The translations under genes were made by a program, and so were the position numbers. A stretch of 29,164 nt of DNA from CAZULF01 sp964621215. Lineage in GTDB: Bacteria > Pseudomonadota > Gammaproteobacteria > UBA1113. Each line of letters opens with the position of its first letter. Position 1 is the stretch's first letter. Shown piece by piece: positions 9,559-17,094 of this stretch. The notes under the pieces were generated by a model. That model saw only the letters and a list, made by a program, of their open reading frames with translations, ran no database searches and was not told the origin of the DNA. The stretch is from assembly GCA_964621215.1 (NCBI GenBank), contig CAZULF010000015.1:1-29164 (forward strand). The letters run 5' to 3'.

Positions 9559-9597
9559 TTGACAGTGTGCTAATCTACTGTCTGGGTGGATTATAAT
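9559..9597 (+). promoter_or_regulatory. Putative promoter/operator region in the pgi-gtrB divergent gap
   Basis: The 262-base gap 9408-9669 holds no gene and must serve divergent transcription. It contains a perfect TATAAT at 9592-9597. An inverted repeat GACAGT (9561-9566) N10 ACTGTC (9577-9582) lies just upstream, where a regulator of the rightward operon could bind. A TTGACA at 9559-9564 is 27 bases from the TATAAT, too far to be its partner, so the true -35 is unclear. No convincing promoter for pgi stands out on the other strand. Confidence 0.35.
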
Positions 9598-9669
9598 ATG
9601 TTCTATACTTTTTTTTATTTCCGGTGTATAGTTTTTACTTCTCCTACATTTTTTAATTAAATAGGCTCC

Positions 9670-10596
9670 ATGAATAAATTATCTATTGTCATACCGGTTT
9701 ATTACAATGAAAAAAACCTTCATGCTACTTATGACCAACTAAAGGTAGAGGTTTTAGATAAACTTCATGATTATGAACTTATTTTTGTTGATGATGGTTC
9801 CACTGATAACTCATACCAAATCATGCATGAGTTACGCACCCAAGATGAGAAAATTAAATTAATTAAGTTAACTCGTAACTTTGGACAACACTCCGCTATA
9901 TTTGCTGGATTTATTTATGCCTCTGGAGATTGCATTACATCGATAGCGGCTGATCTGCAAGATCCGCCAGAACTTATTTTACAAATGTATGAACGTTGGC
10001 AACAGGGTGAAAAAGTCGTTTTTAGCGCGCGGAGAAATCGTGAAGAGAAATTTATCGATAAAATATTCATTAGCATAGCGGATAAAGTGAATCGGCTTAT
10101 TTTTCGGCAAATTCCTAAAAATGGCATTGGGTTCCCATTGGTCGACAAATCTGTAGCGAAAATTTTGATAGAGATGGATGAGCGTAATTCTTCGATTCAC
10201 TATCAGTTACTGTGGTTAGGCTATCATAAAGATTATATTTACTTTGATCGCAAGAAACGTACTATAGGTAAATCCTCTTGGTCTTTTTCTAAAAAGCTAA
10301 AAATGCTTTTGGATTTAACGTTGTCATTCTCGTACTTTCCTATTCGCCTAATTTCCTTATTTGGTTTAATTGATTGTTTACTGAGTGGTATTGGTATTAT
10401 CTACATCATATTCCAAAAAATATTTATTGGTAGCTCTGATGGCTGGTCGTCATTAATGATTGCTATTATGTTTACCTCCGGTGTGCAGATGTTAACATTG
10501 GGCGTGATCGGTGAGTATTTGTGGCGTAATTTTGATGCTGTACGTAAACGTCCAGTCTTTGTCGTCGAACAGGCTGAAGGCTTGGATGAGCCATGA
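9670..10596 (+). CDS. GtrB/DPM1-like family 2 glycosyltransferase, membrane anchored
   Basis: Likely transfers a sugar from a nucleotide donor to undecaprenyl phosphate on the cytoplasmic face of the inner membrane. The GT-A domain occupies about residues 1-215, with LSIVIPVYYNE (4-14), FVDDGSTDNS (39-48), LTRNFGQHSAIFAGF and the metal-binding ADLQDPPE at 94-101. Two hydrophobic C-terminal segments (about 230-255 and 265-290) give the usual two-helix anchor. The 308-aa length is standard for GtrB. It overlaps the GtrA-like gene by 4 bases (ATGA). Together they form the first two parts of a Gtr-type three-component glycosylation system; the third, serotype-specific transferase is not obvious here. 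The donor sugar is unknown. It is the first gene of the rightward operon. Confidence 0.9.
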   Translation: MNKLSIVIPVYYNEKNLHATYDQLKVEVLDKLHDYELIFVDDGSTDNSYQIMHELRTQDEKIKLIKLTRNFGQHSAIFAGFIYASGDCITSIAADLQDPPELILQMYERWQQGEKVVFSARRNREEKFIDKIFISIADKVNRLIFRQIPKNGIGFPLVDKSVAKILIEMDERNSSIHYQLLWLGYHKDYIYFDRKKRTIGKSSWSFSKKLKMLLDLTLSFSYFPIRLISLFGLIDCLLSGIGIIYIIFQKIFIGSSDGWSSLMIAIMFTSGVQMLTLGVIGEYLWRNFDAVRKRPVFVVEQAEGLDEP

Positions 10597-10964
10597 TCAT
10601 TAATCGACAATTAACTTTTTTTTGCATTGGCGGCACTGTAACTAATATGCTTTGCTTTCTTATTTTTGCAGGACTTATTGGGTTAAATTTACATTATATT
10701 CTAGCTAGTACCGTTGCCTTTTTATGTGGAATAGGTTTTAGTTTTATGATTAATAGAGCACTTGTATTTAAAAGCACGCATAAACTACTATCCAATGAAT
10801 TATTTATTTACTTATTTTTTTATGTGGGCTTATGGTTATTTAGCTTATTATTTTTATGTCTATTAAAAAATACACTTGGAAATATCTATATCGCCCAATT
10901 AATTAATATTGTGGCCTGTGCTGGAATCGCTTATTGTGGCGTAAAGAAATTGTTTAGGAGATAA
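10593..10964 (+). CDS. GtrA-family polyisoprenyl-linked sugar flippase
   Basis: A 123-aa, four-helix membrane protein of the GtrA/DPMS family, predicted to flip the undecaprenyl-phosphate sugar made by the preceding glycosyltransferase to the periplasm. The first segment (TFFCIGGTVTNMLCFLIFAGL) and the following FLCGIGFSFMINRALVFKS match the family signature, in which a conserved Asn-Arg-x-x-x-F pattern follows the second helix. Length is typical. It overlaps the glycosyltransferase by 4 bases and is followed 4 bases later by the NeuD-like gene, so co-transcription is very likely. Confidence 0.9.
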   Translation: MIINRQLTFFCIGGTVTNMLCFLIFAGLIGLNLHYILASTVAFLCGIGFSFMINRALVFKSTHKLLSNELFIYLFFYVGLWLFSLLFLCLLKNTLGNIYIAQLINIVACAGIAYCGVKKLFRR

Positions 10965-10968
10965 CGGT

Positions 10969-11625
10969 GTGAAAAAATTAATTATTTACGGGTTAGGCCC
11001 CATTGCTGAATTGGCAAAATATTATTTTGATTCAGACAGTTCATACCAAGTGGTCGCATTTACGGTTGAAACAGCTTACAAAGATAAAGAAGAATTTCAT
11101 ACCTTACCAGTGATCGCTTTTGAAGAGCTACAAGTCAACTATAATCCAAAGGATTATCATTTATTTATCGCAATATCCTACACTCAGTTAAACCAACTGA
11201 GAGAGTCAAAATATTTTGAAGGAAAACAAAAAGGCTATAATTTTGCAAATTATATCAGCAGCAAAGCGACCGTACTTACTACGGATATAGGCGAAAACAA
11301 TTTTATCCTAGAGGATAACACCATTCAGCCTTATGTAAAAATTGGTGATAATAATATGATTTGGAGCGGTAATCATATTGGACATCACAGCACTATCGGT
11401 AGTCATAATTTTATTGCTTCCCACGTAGTTATCTCTGGCATGGTGAATATTACTCATCATTGTTTTCTTGGTGTGAATGCCACACTCCGTAACAATATTA
11501 CGATAGCCGCTCATAATATTATCGGGGCCGGGGCTTTGGTTCTCAAGAATACTAATCCGAATGAAGTTTATTCTGCTGTAGCGACAGCGGTGCATACAAA
11601 AACTAGCGATCAAGTGAGGCTATAG
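10969..11625 (+). CDS. NeuD/PglD-like sugar O- or N-acyltransferase
   Basis: Likely acetylates or otherwise acylates a nucleotide sugar. The N-terminal Rossmann-like domain begins KKLIIYGLGPIAELAKYYF (2-20). From about residue 98 a left-handed beta-helix follows, made of hexapeptide repeats such as IGDNNMIWSGNHIGHHSTIG. It carries a His139/His140 pair at the position of the catalytic His in PglD/NeuD proteins. The 218-aa length is typical. It starts at GTG, supported by AGGAG 8 bases upstream. It could modify the 4-amino sugar made by the WecE pathway, as PglD does for UDP-4-amino sugars, or O-acetylate another residue. That assignment is inference from context. Confidence 0.85.
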   Translation: MKKLIIYGLGPIAELAKYYFDSDSSYQVVAFTVETAYKDKEEFHTLPVIAFEELQVNYNPKDYHLFIAISYTQLNQLRESKYFEGKQKGYNFANYISSKATVLTTDIGENNFILEDNTIQPYVKIGDNNMIWSGNHIGHHSTIGSHNFIASHVVISGMVNITHHCFLGVNATLRNNITIAAHNIIGAGALVLKNTNPNEVYSAVATAVHTKTSDQVRL

Positions 11626-11632
11626 CAATTTG

Positions 11633-12247
11633 ATGGACAAGCTATTCGTTGAAGTAGAAAAGTTATACAGTGATAATTTAGAAAAGTTTGGTAACTGTTC
11701 TAAAGCTGTTGGCTGGAATACACCCGCCTGCCATGAGTTGCGTTTTGATCGTTTAATCAACGAGCTTCCCTATGAGCGTTCTTTTAGCATCAACGATATC
11801 GGTTGTGGTTATGGCGCATTATTAACTCATCTCAAAAAGCGAGGATATGAAGTTACACAATATAATGGATATGATATCAGCCAACCTATGTTGGATGAGG
11901 CGCAGCATGAGCTTACTAAATTTAATGATGTCAATTTGATTTGCTCCCACCAAATACAGACTGTGGCAGATTACTCACTCGCTTCTGGCATTTTTAACGT
12001 AAAATGTAATGCTGATGAGGAAGAATGGAAAAAATACATTCTGGCCACCTTGCATAATATGCATGAGCTCTCAAATATAGGCTTTGCATTTAATCTTTTA
12101 ACTAGTTATGTTGATTTTACTAGAGAGGATTTGTTTTACGCTGACCCCCTGTTTTATTTTGATTATTGTAAACGCAATTTTTCGAAAAAAGTTTCATTGC
12201 TCCATAATTATGACTTATGGGAATGGACCATGATTATTACAAAGTGA
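11633..12247 (+). CDS. Class I SAM-dependent methyltransferase
   Basis: A 204-aa stand-alone methyltransferase. Motif I, INDIGCGYGALLTHL, starts near residue 53 and is followed by the acidic YNGYDISQPML at the end of beta-2. The C-terminal half keeps aromatic-rich segments such as FAFNLLTSYVDF and YDLWEWTMII. The same fold and order (about 200 aa, SINDIGCGYG) is seen in small methyltransferases of polysaccharide loci; no substrate can be named. The start is ambiguous: a TTG at 11630 is better spaced from AGTGAGG (11613-11619), but the adjacent ATG at 11633 is the conventional choice and changes one residue only. It sits between the NeuD-like gene and a beta-propeller gene. Confidence 0.82.
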   Translation: MDKLFVEVEKLYSDNLEKFGNCSKAVGWNTPACHELRFDRLINELPYERSFSINDIGCGYGALLTHLKKRGYEVTQYNGYDISQPMLDEAQHELTKFNDVNLICSHQIQTVADYSLASGIFNVKCNADEEEWKKYILATLHNMHELSNIGFAFNLLTSYVDFTREDLFYADPLFYFDYCKRNFSKKVSLLHNYDLWEWTMIITK

Positions 12248-12252
12248 AGATT

Positions 12253-13170
12253 ATGAATTGGAAAAAATTAGGGTTACTATTTTCACTGGACTCTCCAGCC
12301 AACAACCAATTATATACTCATACAACCAATGCTGTGCCGATGTTATTGCATGATGATGTTTATCGCATATTTTTCAGTAGTAGAGACATTGTTGGTCAGT
12401 CCAATGTTTCTTTCTTTGATTATGATTTTGCAAAAAATCAGCTCGCAAATTTTCAGGCGCATGTTTCATTAACCCATGGCGTTATGGGTGATATTGATGA
12501 GCTCGGTATTTCAATAGGTTGCTTATTTAACGTGTCAGAAAATACTCGACACTTATATTATATGGCGTGGCAAAACTCCAATGATTTTCAATGGCAAGGT
12601 AAAATTGCTGCGGCTGCTTTACAAAATGACTTAAAAACTTTTTCTAAGCTGCCTAATAACCACTTAATCCAGATTGATGCTGAAGATAAATTGAGCTTAT
12701 CCTACCCTTTTCTCTTAAAAGACGAGGAGGGTTACCATGTATGGTATGGCTCAACTGAAACTTGGCATTATGGTAATGGAGAAATGTTACACGTTATTAA
12801 GTATGCTTTTTCACCGGATATGCAACACTGGACCAAATTGGGTTGTTGTATTGAACCTGTCATTGGTGTAAGTCAAGCTTTTTCTCGTCCTTGTGTGATT
12901 CGATTGGCCGATAATGACTGGCACATGTGGTATAGCTATCGTGGTAATAAAGATAAATATAAAATTGGTTATGCGCACTCTCTTAATGGAAAAACGTGGC
13001 AAGTATTTAATAATAAAAAAAATGTAATCGATGTCGCAACGACAGGCTGGGATTCAGAGATGGTTTGCTATCCCTATGTGTTTCAACACAAAGATAAACT
13101 CTATATGCTCTACAATGGCAACGGGCATGGTAAGACCGGTATAGGTTTGGCTATTTGTGAGAATTATTAA
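12253..13170 (+). CDS. Predicted five-bladed beta-propeller, glycosidase-like protein
   Basis: A 305-aa cytoplasmic protein with no signal peptide or membrane segment. It has repeated blade-like units ending in aromatic/Asp patterns: FLLKDEEGYHVWYGS, then VIKYAFSPDMQHWTKLG, then WHMWYSYRGNKDKYKIGYA, then SLNGKTWQVF, then YPYVFQHKDKLYMLYNGNG. This is the layout of GH43/GH32/GH130-like five-bladed propellers. I cannot identify a complete catalytic acid set, so activity is uncertain, and it may be a sugar-binding or transfer protein. A longer reading from ATG 12217 would overlap the methyltransferase by 31 bases. The ATG at 12253 is preferred because AAGTGAAG lies just upstream and the protein-like sequence begins MNWKKLGLLF. 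The WbqC-family gene starts 1 base after its stop. Confidence 0.78.
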   Translation: MNWKKLGLLFSLDSPANNQLYTHTTNAVPMLLHDDVYRIFFSSRDIVGQSNVSFFDYDFAKNQLANFQAHVSLTHGVMGDIDELGISIGCLFNVSENTRHLYYMAWQNSNDFQWQGKIAAAALQNDLKTFSKLPNNHLIQIDAEDKLSLSYPFLLKDEEGYHVWYGSTETWHYGNGEMLHVIKYAFSPDMQHWTKLGCCIEPVIGVSQAFSRPCVIRLADNDWHMWYSYRGNKDKYKIGYAHSLNGKTWQVFNNKKNVIDVATTGWDSEMVCYPYVFQHKDKLYMLYNGNGHGKTGIGLAICENY

Positions 13171-13171
13171 C

Positions 13172-13873
13172 ATGCATAAATGTGCGATTTTGCAATCCAA
13201 TTATATTCCATGGAAAGGTGTCTTTGATATGATTAATCAGGTCGATACCTTTGTTTTTTTGGAGGATGTTGATTATACCAAGCGTGATTGGCGCACTCGA
13301 AATAAAATTAAATCAACTAATGGCGATGTCTGGCTTTATGTCCCAGTAAAGAAAGCGCCACGAGGAACTAAAATTCACCAAATTGAAATTTCCCAAGATG
13401 AAAATTGGCAAGAAAAACATTATAAAACCATTGTCGCAAGCTATAAAAAAGCCCCTTTTTTTGATCAATATGCTCATTTGCTCGAAGAAATCTATCTTCA
13501 AAGCAAATGGTCTCGCTTATCCGAATTTAATATATTTGTAACTAAAAAAATAAGCAACTTATTAGGAATTAAAACTAAGTTTATTAATTCAATTGAATTA
13601 GGGATTGGTGGCTGCAAAGATGATAAGTTGATTGAAATTTGTAAAGCTGTGGGCGCAGATTGTTACTTATCTGGTCCTGCCGCAAAAGATTATATAATCG
13701 ATGATAAATTCTACAATGCGTCCATCCAGTTAAGTTATTTGAACTATGGACCCTATCCAGAATACAAACAACTCCACGGACAGTTTGATCATTACGTGAG
13801 TATATTAGACGTTATTTTTACATGTGGTCCTGACATTTTTTGGTGTACATCAGAGGTAGATAAATCGAATTAG
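13172..13873 (+). CDS. WbqC-family protein
   Basis: A 233-aa cytoplasmic protein of the WbqC family, found in O-antigen and other glycan loci and without a settled biochemical role. Signature segments are the opening CAILQSNYIPWKGVFDMIN, DTFVFLEDVDYTKRDWRTRN near residues 25-44, VWLYVPVKKAPRGTKI, and the C-terminal LSGPAAKDYI with LSYLNYGPYPEYKQL. The ATG at 13172 fits family starts better than a GTG at 13157 that overlaps the propeller gene. Tight linkage to the propeller, methyltransferase and NeuD-like genes suggests a common step, possibly modification of an amino sugar. It is the last gene of the rightward gtr operon; the next gene has its own promoter. Confidence 0.87.
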   Translation: MHKCAILQSNYIPWKGVFDMINQVDTFVFLEDVDYTKRDWRTRNKIKSTNGDVWLYVPVKKAPRGTKIHQIEISQDENWQEKHYKTIVASYKKAPFFDQYAHLLEEIYLQSKWSRLSEFNIFVTKKISNLLGIKTKFINSIELGIGGCKDDKLIEICKAVGADCYLSGPAAKDYIIDDKFYNASIQLSYLNYGPYPEYKQLHGQFDHYVSILDVIFTCGPDIFWCTSEVDKSN

Positions 13874-13999
13874 TTTTTCAATCACCTTAACTAGGTACCT
13901 AATGAGGAAATTTCTGGCTTGTTTCGCCTTGTTCTGTTAAAATGCAGTCAGTTTTCTGGGCTAAATTTTTCAAGACTCGTTGACGATAATTAAAGCCTG

Positions 14000-14031
14000 T
14001 TGACAACCCTCTACAAAGTTCATGGTATAAG
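14000..14031 (+). promoter_or_regulatory. Sigma70-like promoter of the wbpA operon
   Basis: A consensus TTGACA lies at 14000-14005 and an extended -10 at 14023-14031 (TG at 14023-14024, then TATAAG at 14026-14031). The spacer is 20 bases, longer than ideal, which the extended -10 may offset. The predicted start near 14038 would give a leader of under 20 bases containing AAGGA 10 bases before the wbpA ATG. It is the only good promoter in the 182-base gap after the WbqC gene, so wbp genes need not rely on read-through. Confidence 0.55.
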
Positions 14032-14055
14032 TGCCACTTAAAGGACGTTAATGCA

Positions 14056-15366
14056 ATGCAACATATTGATTTAATTAATAAATTTAAGCAGACCTCTGCC
14101 ACTATCGGTATCGTCGGTTTAGGTTATGTCGGTTTGCCACTAGTTTTACGCTACATCGAAGTCGGTTATAAAGTCCTTGGTTTTGATATTGATCAAGCTA
14201 AAGTAGACTCTCTTAATTCAGGTAAAAGCTATTTTGAGCATATCTCCGACGATAAGGTGGCTACTGCAGTCCATGCCGGTTTAACCGCAACCACCGATTT
14301 CAGCCGTGCGAGTGAAGCGGATGCCTTGATTTTATGCGTCCCTACTCCTCTTAATAAATACCGTGAACCCGATTTGAGTTGCGTTTTGCAAACCGTTGAA
14401 ACTTTATTGCCTTATATGCGTAAAGGTCAGGTAATTTCTTTAGAAAGTACCACCTACCCTGGCACCACCGAAGAAGAATTACAACCTCGTATCGAATCTC
14501 GTGGTTTTGTTGTCGGCCAAGACATATTCCTAGTATTTTCACCTGAACGTGAAGATCCTGGCAATCCGAATTATCATACTGCCATTATTCCTAAAGTCTG
14601 TGGCGGTATCACTCCAGCATGTTTAGAGGCTGGCACTGCGTTATATGAACAAGTGGTGTCTAAAGTAGTTCCTGTCTCCTCAACGCGTGCCGCTGAAATG
14701 ACAAAACTGCTAGAAAATATTCACCGCGCAGTCAATATCGGTTTGGTAAATGAATTGAAAAAAGTCGCAGATCGTATGGACATCAATATTTTTGAAGTCA
14801 TCCATGCTGCAGCAACGAAACCCTTTGGTTTTGTGCCTTATTATCCTGGTCCGGGTATCGGCGGCCATTGTATTCCTATCGATCCTTTCTATTTAACATG
14901 GAAAGCAAGAGAGTTTGGTTTACATACACGTTTTATTGAGCTTGCGGGTGAAATTAACAGTAACATGCCGCACTGGGTGATCAATAAAGTGATTGAAGCG
15001 TTGAATCAACATGAAAAAGCGGTGAAAGGCAGCAAAATTTTAGTCATGGGTGCTGCGTATAAGAAAAATGTGGATGATATGCGTGAATCTCCTTCTGTTG
15101 TGTTAATGGATTTGCTCATGAAAAAAGGCGCAGATGTACATTACACTGATCCACATGTGCCTGAATTACCTAAGATGCATCATTATGATTTGAACTTAAC
15201 AAGTCAGGCTATTTCACCGGCGATGCTGAAACAATATGACTGTGTGATTATTGCAACAGCACACGACAAATTTGATTATAACATGATAAGGCAGCACGCT
15301 TCCTTAATCGTTGATACACGTGGAATTTATTATGAACTTAATGAACCGCATATTGTATCTGCTTAA
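14056..15366 (+). CDS. wbpA: UDP-N-acetylglucosamine 6-dehydrogenase, WbpA type
   Basis: Oxidises UDP-GlcNAc to UDP-GlcNAcA with two NAD, the first step toward UDP-2,3-diacetamido uronic acids. The 436-aa protein is a full nucleotide-sugar dehydrogenase. It has the NAD site GIVGLGYVGLPL (about 18-29), the middle ESTTYPGTTEE segment, and the catalytic Cys272 in GPGIGGHCIPIDPFYL. The C-terminal domain shows KILVMGAAYKKNVDDMRESP. The run wbpA-wbpB-wbpD-wbpE fixes the substrate more firmly than the sequence alone, since UDP-glucose and GDP-mannose dehydrogenases share the fold. SD AAGGA is 10 bases upstream; an out-of-frame ATG lies 5 bases before the chosen start. Confidence 0.93.
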   Translation: MQHIDLINKFKQTSATIGIVGLGYVGLPLVLRYIEVGYKVLGFDIDQAKVDSLNSGKSYFEHISDDKVATAVHAGLTATTDFSRASEADALILCVPTPLNKYREPDLSCVLQTVETLLPYMRKGQVISLESTTYPGTTEEELQPRIESRGFVVGQDIFLVFSPEREDPGNPNYHTAIIPKVCGGITPACLEAGTALYEQVVSKVVPVSSTRAAEMTKLLENIHRAVNIGLVNELKKVADRMDINIFEVIHAAATKPFGFVPYYPGPGIGGHCIPIDPFYLTWKAREFGLHTRFIELAGEINSNMPHWVINKVIEALNQHEKAVKGSKILVMGAAYKKNVDDMRESPSVVLMDLLMKKGADVHYTDPHVPELPKMHHYDLNLTSQAISPAMLKQYDCVIIATAHDKFDYNMIRQHASLIVDTRGIYYELNEPHIVSA

Positions 15367-15378
15367 CAGGAAAATAGG

Positions 15379-16431
15379 ATGAATAAAACGATTGTTAACC
15401 GCCCCATTCGTATCGCCATTTTAGGTTATGGTAATATTGCTAAGAAACATCTAGAGGCTATTAATCAATTTCCTGATGATTTACATCTGGTTGGAATTTG
15501 TGATGCAAATCCTGCTGCTTTGGAAAAAGCTACGCAGGAACATCAAGTAGAAGGTTTTGCTACTCTCGACGAATTATTAGCAAAAGCCAATGCCGATATC
15601 ATTACTGTTTGTACCCCTAGCGGTTTGCATGCACGTCAAACGATTGCTATCGCTAATGCAGGAGTTCATGTGATATGCGAAAAACCGCTTGCCACCCGCT
15701 GGCAAGATGGGATAGATATGGTAAAAGTATGTGACCATAATCATGTAAATTTATTTGTCGTAAAACAAAATCGTGCTAATCCTACGTTACAATTACTCAA
15801 GCAAGCCATCGACTTGGATCGATTTGGTCGTCTTTATCAAGTCAATTGCAATGTTTTTTGGACACGTCCACAAGAATATTATAGTCAATCACCTTGGCGC
15901 GGTTCATGGGAGTTTGATGGCGGTGCATTGATGAATCAAGCTAGCCATTATATCGATTTATTACATTGGTTATTTGGCCCCATCGAGCAAATTCATGCCA
16001 TGACCGCAACGCTAGCTCGTAAAATTGAATCCGAAGACAGTGCGGTATTAAATATTCGTTGGCGCTCAGGTGCGTTAGGCTCGATGAATGTTAGCATGCT
16101 AACTTACCCTAAAAATTTTGAAGCATCTTTAACTGTGCTTGGAGAAAAAGGTACGGTCAAAATTGGTGGCGTCGCTATTAATAATATTGAAACCTGGCAA
16201 TTTGCTGAGCCGCATGCCATGGATAATGAAATTGCACATGCTTCATCGGAAACAACACAAACTATCGGTGCGGGCCATGTACGCTATTATGAAAATGTGA
16301 TCGACGTATTGCGCGGTAAAGCTAAACCTCAAACAGATGGTCGACAAGGTTTGAAATCGCTAGAGTTACTCATTGCCGCTTATCGCTCAGCGCGCGATAA
16401 CGTCCCTACTGAATTGCCGTTGGAATTTTAA
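15379..16431 (+). CDS. wbpB: UDP-GlcNAcA 3-dehydrogenase, WbpB type (Gfo/Idh/MocA family)
   Basis: Predicted to oxidise C3 of UDP-GlcNAcA to the 3-keto sugar, working with the WbpE aminotransferase, as in the Pseudomonas B-band O-antigen pathway. The 350-aa protein has an N-terminal Rossmann fold (IAILGYGNIAKKHLEAI), VCTPSGLHARQTI and the family's CEKPLA with the conserved lysine. The C-terminal domain contains FDGGALMNQASHYIDLLHWLFGP, which fits the Gfo/Idh/MocA motif. The gap from wbpA is 12 bases with AGGA and AGG in it. The wbpD start follows its stop by 1 base. Confidence 0.92.
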   Translation: MNKTIVNRPIRIAILGYGNIAKKHLEAINQFPDDLHLVGICDANPAALEKATQEHQVEGFATLDELLAKANADIITVCTPSGLHARQTIAIANAGVHVICEKPLATRWQDGIDMVKVCDHNHVNLFVVKQNRANPTLQLLKQAIDLDRFGRLYQVNCNVFWTRPQEYYSQSPWRGSWEFDGGALMNQASHYIDLLHWLFGPIEQIHAMTATLARKIESEDSAVLNIRWRSGALGSMNVSMLTYPKNFEASLTVLGEKGTVKIGGVAINNIETWQFAEPHAMDNEIAHASSETTQTIGAGHVRYYENVIDVLRGKAKPQTDGRQGLKSLELLIAAYRSARDNVPTELPLEF

Positions 16432-16432
16432 T

Positions 16433-17020
16433 ATGTCAGAAAAAATCACTATACACCCTACCGCCATTGTTGATGAAGGTGCGACTATTGGCGAAGGTTC
16501 ACGTATTTGGCACTGGGTGCATATTTGCAGTAAAGCCATTATTGGTAAAGGCTGCTCATTGGGACAAAATGTATTTGTTGGCAATAATGTTAAAATCGGT
16601 AATAACGTAAAAATTCAAAATAATGTTTCTGTCTACGACAATGTGTTTTTAGACGATGATGTATTTTGTGGTCCCAGTATGGTGTTTACCAATGTTTATA
16701 ATCCTCGCTCAGCCGTTAATCGTAAAGATGAATATCTCGATACCAAAGTTTTACAAGGTGCGACTCTCGGTGCCAATTGTACTATAGTTTGTGGCGTTAC
16801 TGTTGGACGTCATGCTTTTATTGGTGCTGGTAGCGTCGTGAATCGTGATATTCCAGATTATGCGTTGATTGTCGGCGTTCCTGGTCGTCAAATCGGTTGG
16901 ATGAGCGAATATGGTGAACGTCTAGAGTTGCCTTTAACTGGTGAAGCCACTGCAACCTGTCCGCATAGTGGTAGTAGTTATCAGTTAAAGAATGGTAAGG
17001 TAGAGAAGGTGGAAGGTTAA
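16433..17020 (+). CDS. wbpD: UDP-2-acetamido-3-amino-2,3-dideoxyglucuronate N-acetyltransferase, WbpD type
   Basis: Acetylates the 3-amino group to give UDP-GlcNAc(3NAc)A using acetyl-CoA. The 195-aa protein is a left-handed beta-helix built of hexapeptide repeats from ITIHPTAIVDEGATIGEGSRIWHWVHI through IGKGCSLGQNVFVGNNVKIGNNVKIQNNVSVYDNV. It then has a loop FTNVYNPRSAVNRKDEY, which matches WbpD/WlbB proteins. The ATG at 16433 gives the family N-terminus; an in-frame upstream ATG at 16373 lies inside wbpB and adds an unrelated extension. In biochemical order it acts after WbpE, although its gene comes first. Confidence 0.93.
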   Translation: MSEKITIHPTAIVDEGATIGEGSRIWHWVHICSKAIIGKGCSLGQNVFVGNNVKIGNNVKIQNNVSVYDNVFLDDDVFCGPSMVFTNVYNPRSAVNRKDEYLDTKVLQGATLGANCTIVCGVTVGRHAFIGAGSVVNRDIPDYALIVGVPGRQIGWMSEYGERLELPLTGEATATCPHSGSSYQLKNGKVEKVEG

Positions 17021-17029
17021 TTTAACTGG

Positions 17030-17049
17030 ATGCCAGCCTTCGCTGGCAT
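17030..17049. repeat. Short palindromic hairpin between wbpD and wbpE
   Basis: A perfect 8-base stem, ATGCCAGC (17030-17037) and GCTGGCAT (17042-17049), with a CTTC loop. Six T residues lie at 17057-17062, 8 bases after the stem, so it could be a weak attenuator between wbpD and wbpE, but not a textbook terminator. Read on the minus strand it has the layout GTCAT, stem, loop, stem, ATCCA, which it shares with the palindrome at 19331-19363. That suggests a dispersed palindromic repeat family. Confidence 0.7.
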
Positions 17050-17094
17050 GACAATATTTTTTGCATGACACTTTTTTAAATAGGTGAGAAAACG

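Noticed and set aside
9559..9564. TTGACA as a -35 box for the TATAAT at 9592
   Set aside because: The spacer is 27 bases, well outside the working range, and no -10 lies 16-19 bases downstream of it.
9915..10200. Minus-strand open frames within the GtrB-like gene
   Set aside because: They lie opposite a well-supported glycosyltransferase and show no recognisable protein features.
12217..12252. Upstream start extending the beta-propeller protein by 12 residues
   Set aside because: It would overlap the methyltransferase gene by 31 bases, and a better ribosome site precedes the ATG at 12253.
13902..13940. Tiny plus-strand frame MRKFLACFALFC followed by TAA
   Set aside because: Hydrophobic and leader-like, with only a weak AGG upstream. 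It lies before the predicted wbpA promoter and after the gtr operon, and twelve codons alone are not evidence of a gene.
13899..14102. Minus-strand open frame of 67 codons upstream of and into wbpA
   Set aside because: It overlaps the wbpA promoter and start, has no family resemblance and is best explained as chance.
17030..17062. Rho-independent terminator ending transcription after wbpD
   Set aside because: The T-run is 8 bases away from the stem and wbpE must be co-expressed with wbpA-B-D; kept only as a repeat and possible weak attenuator.
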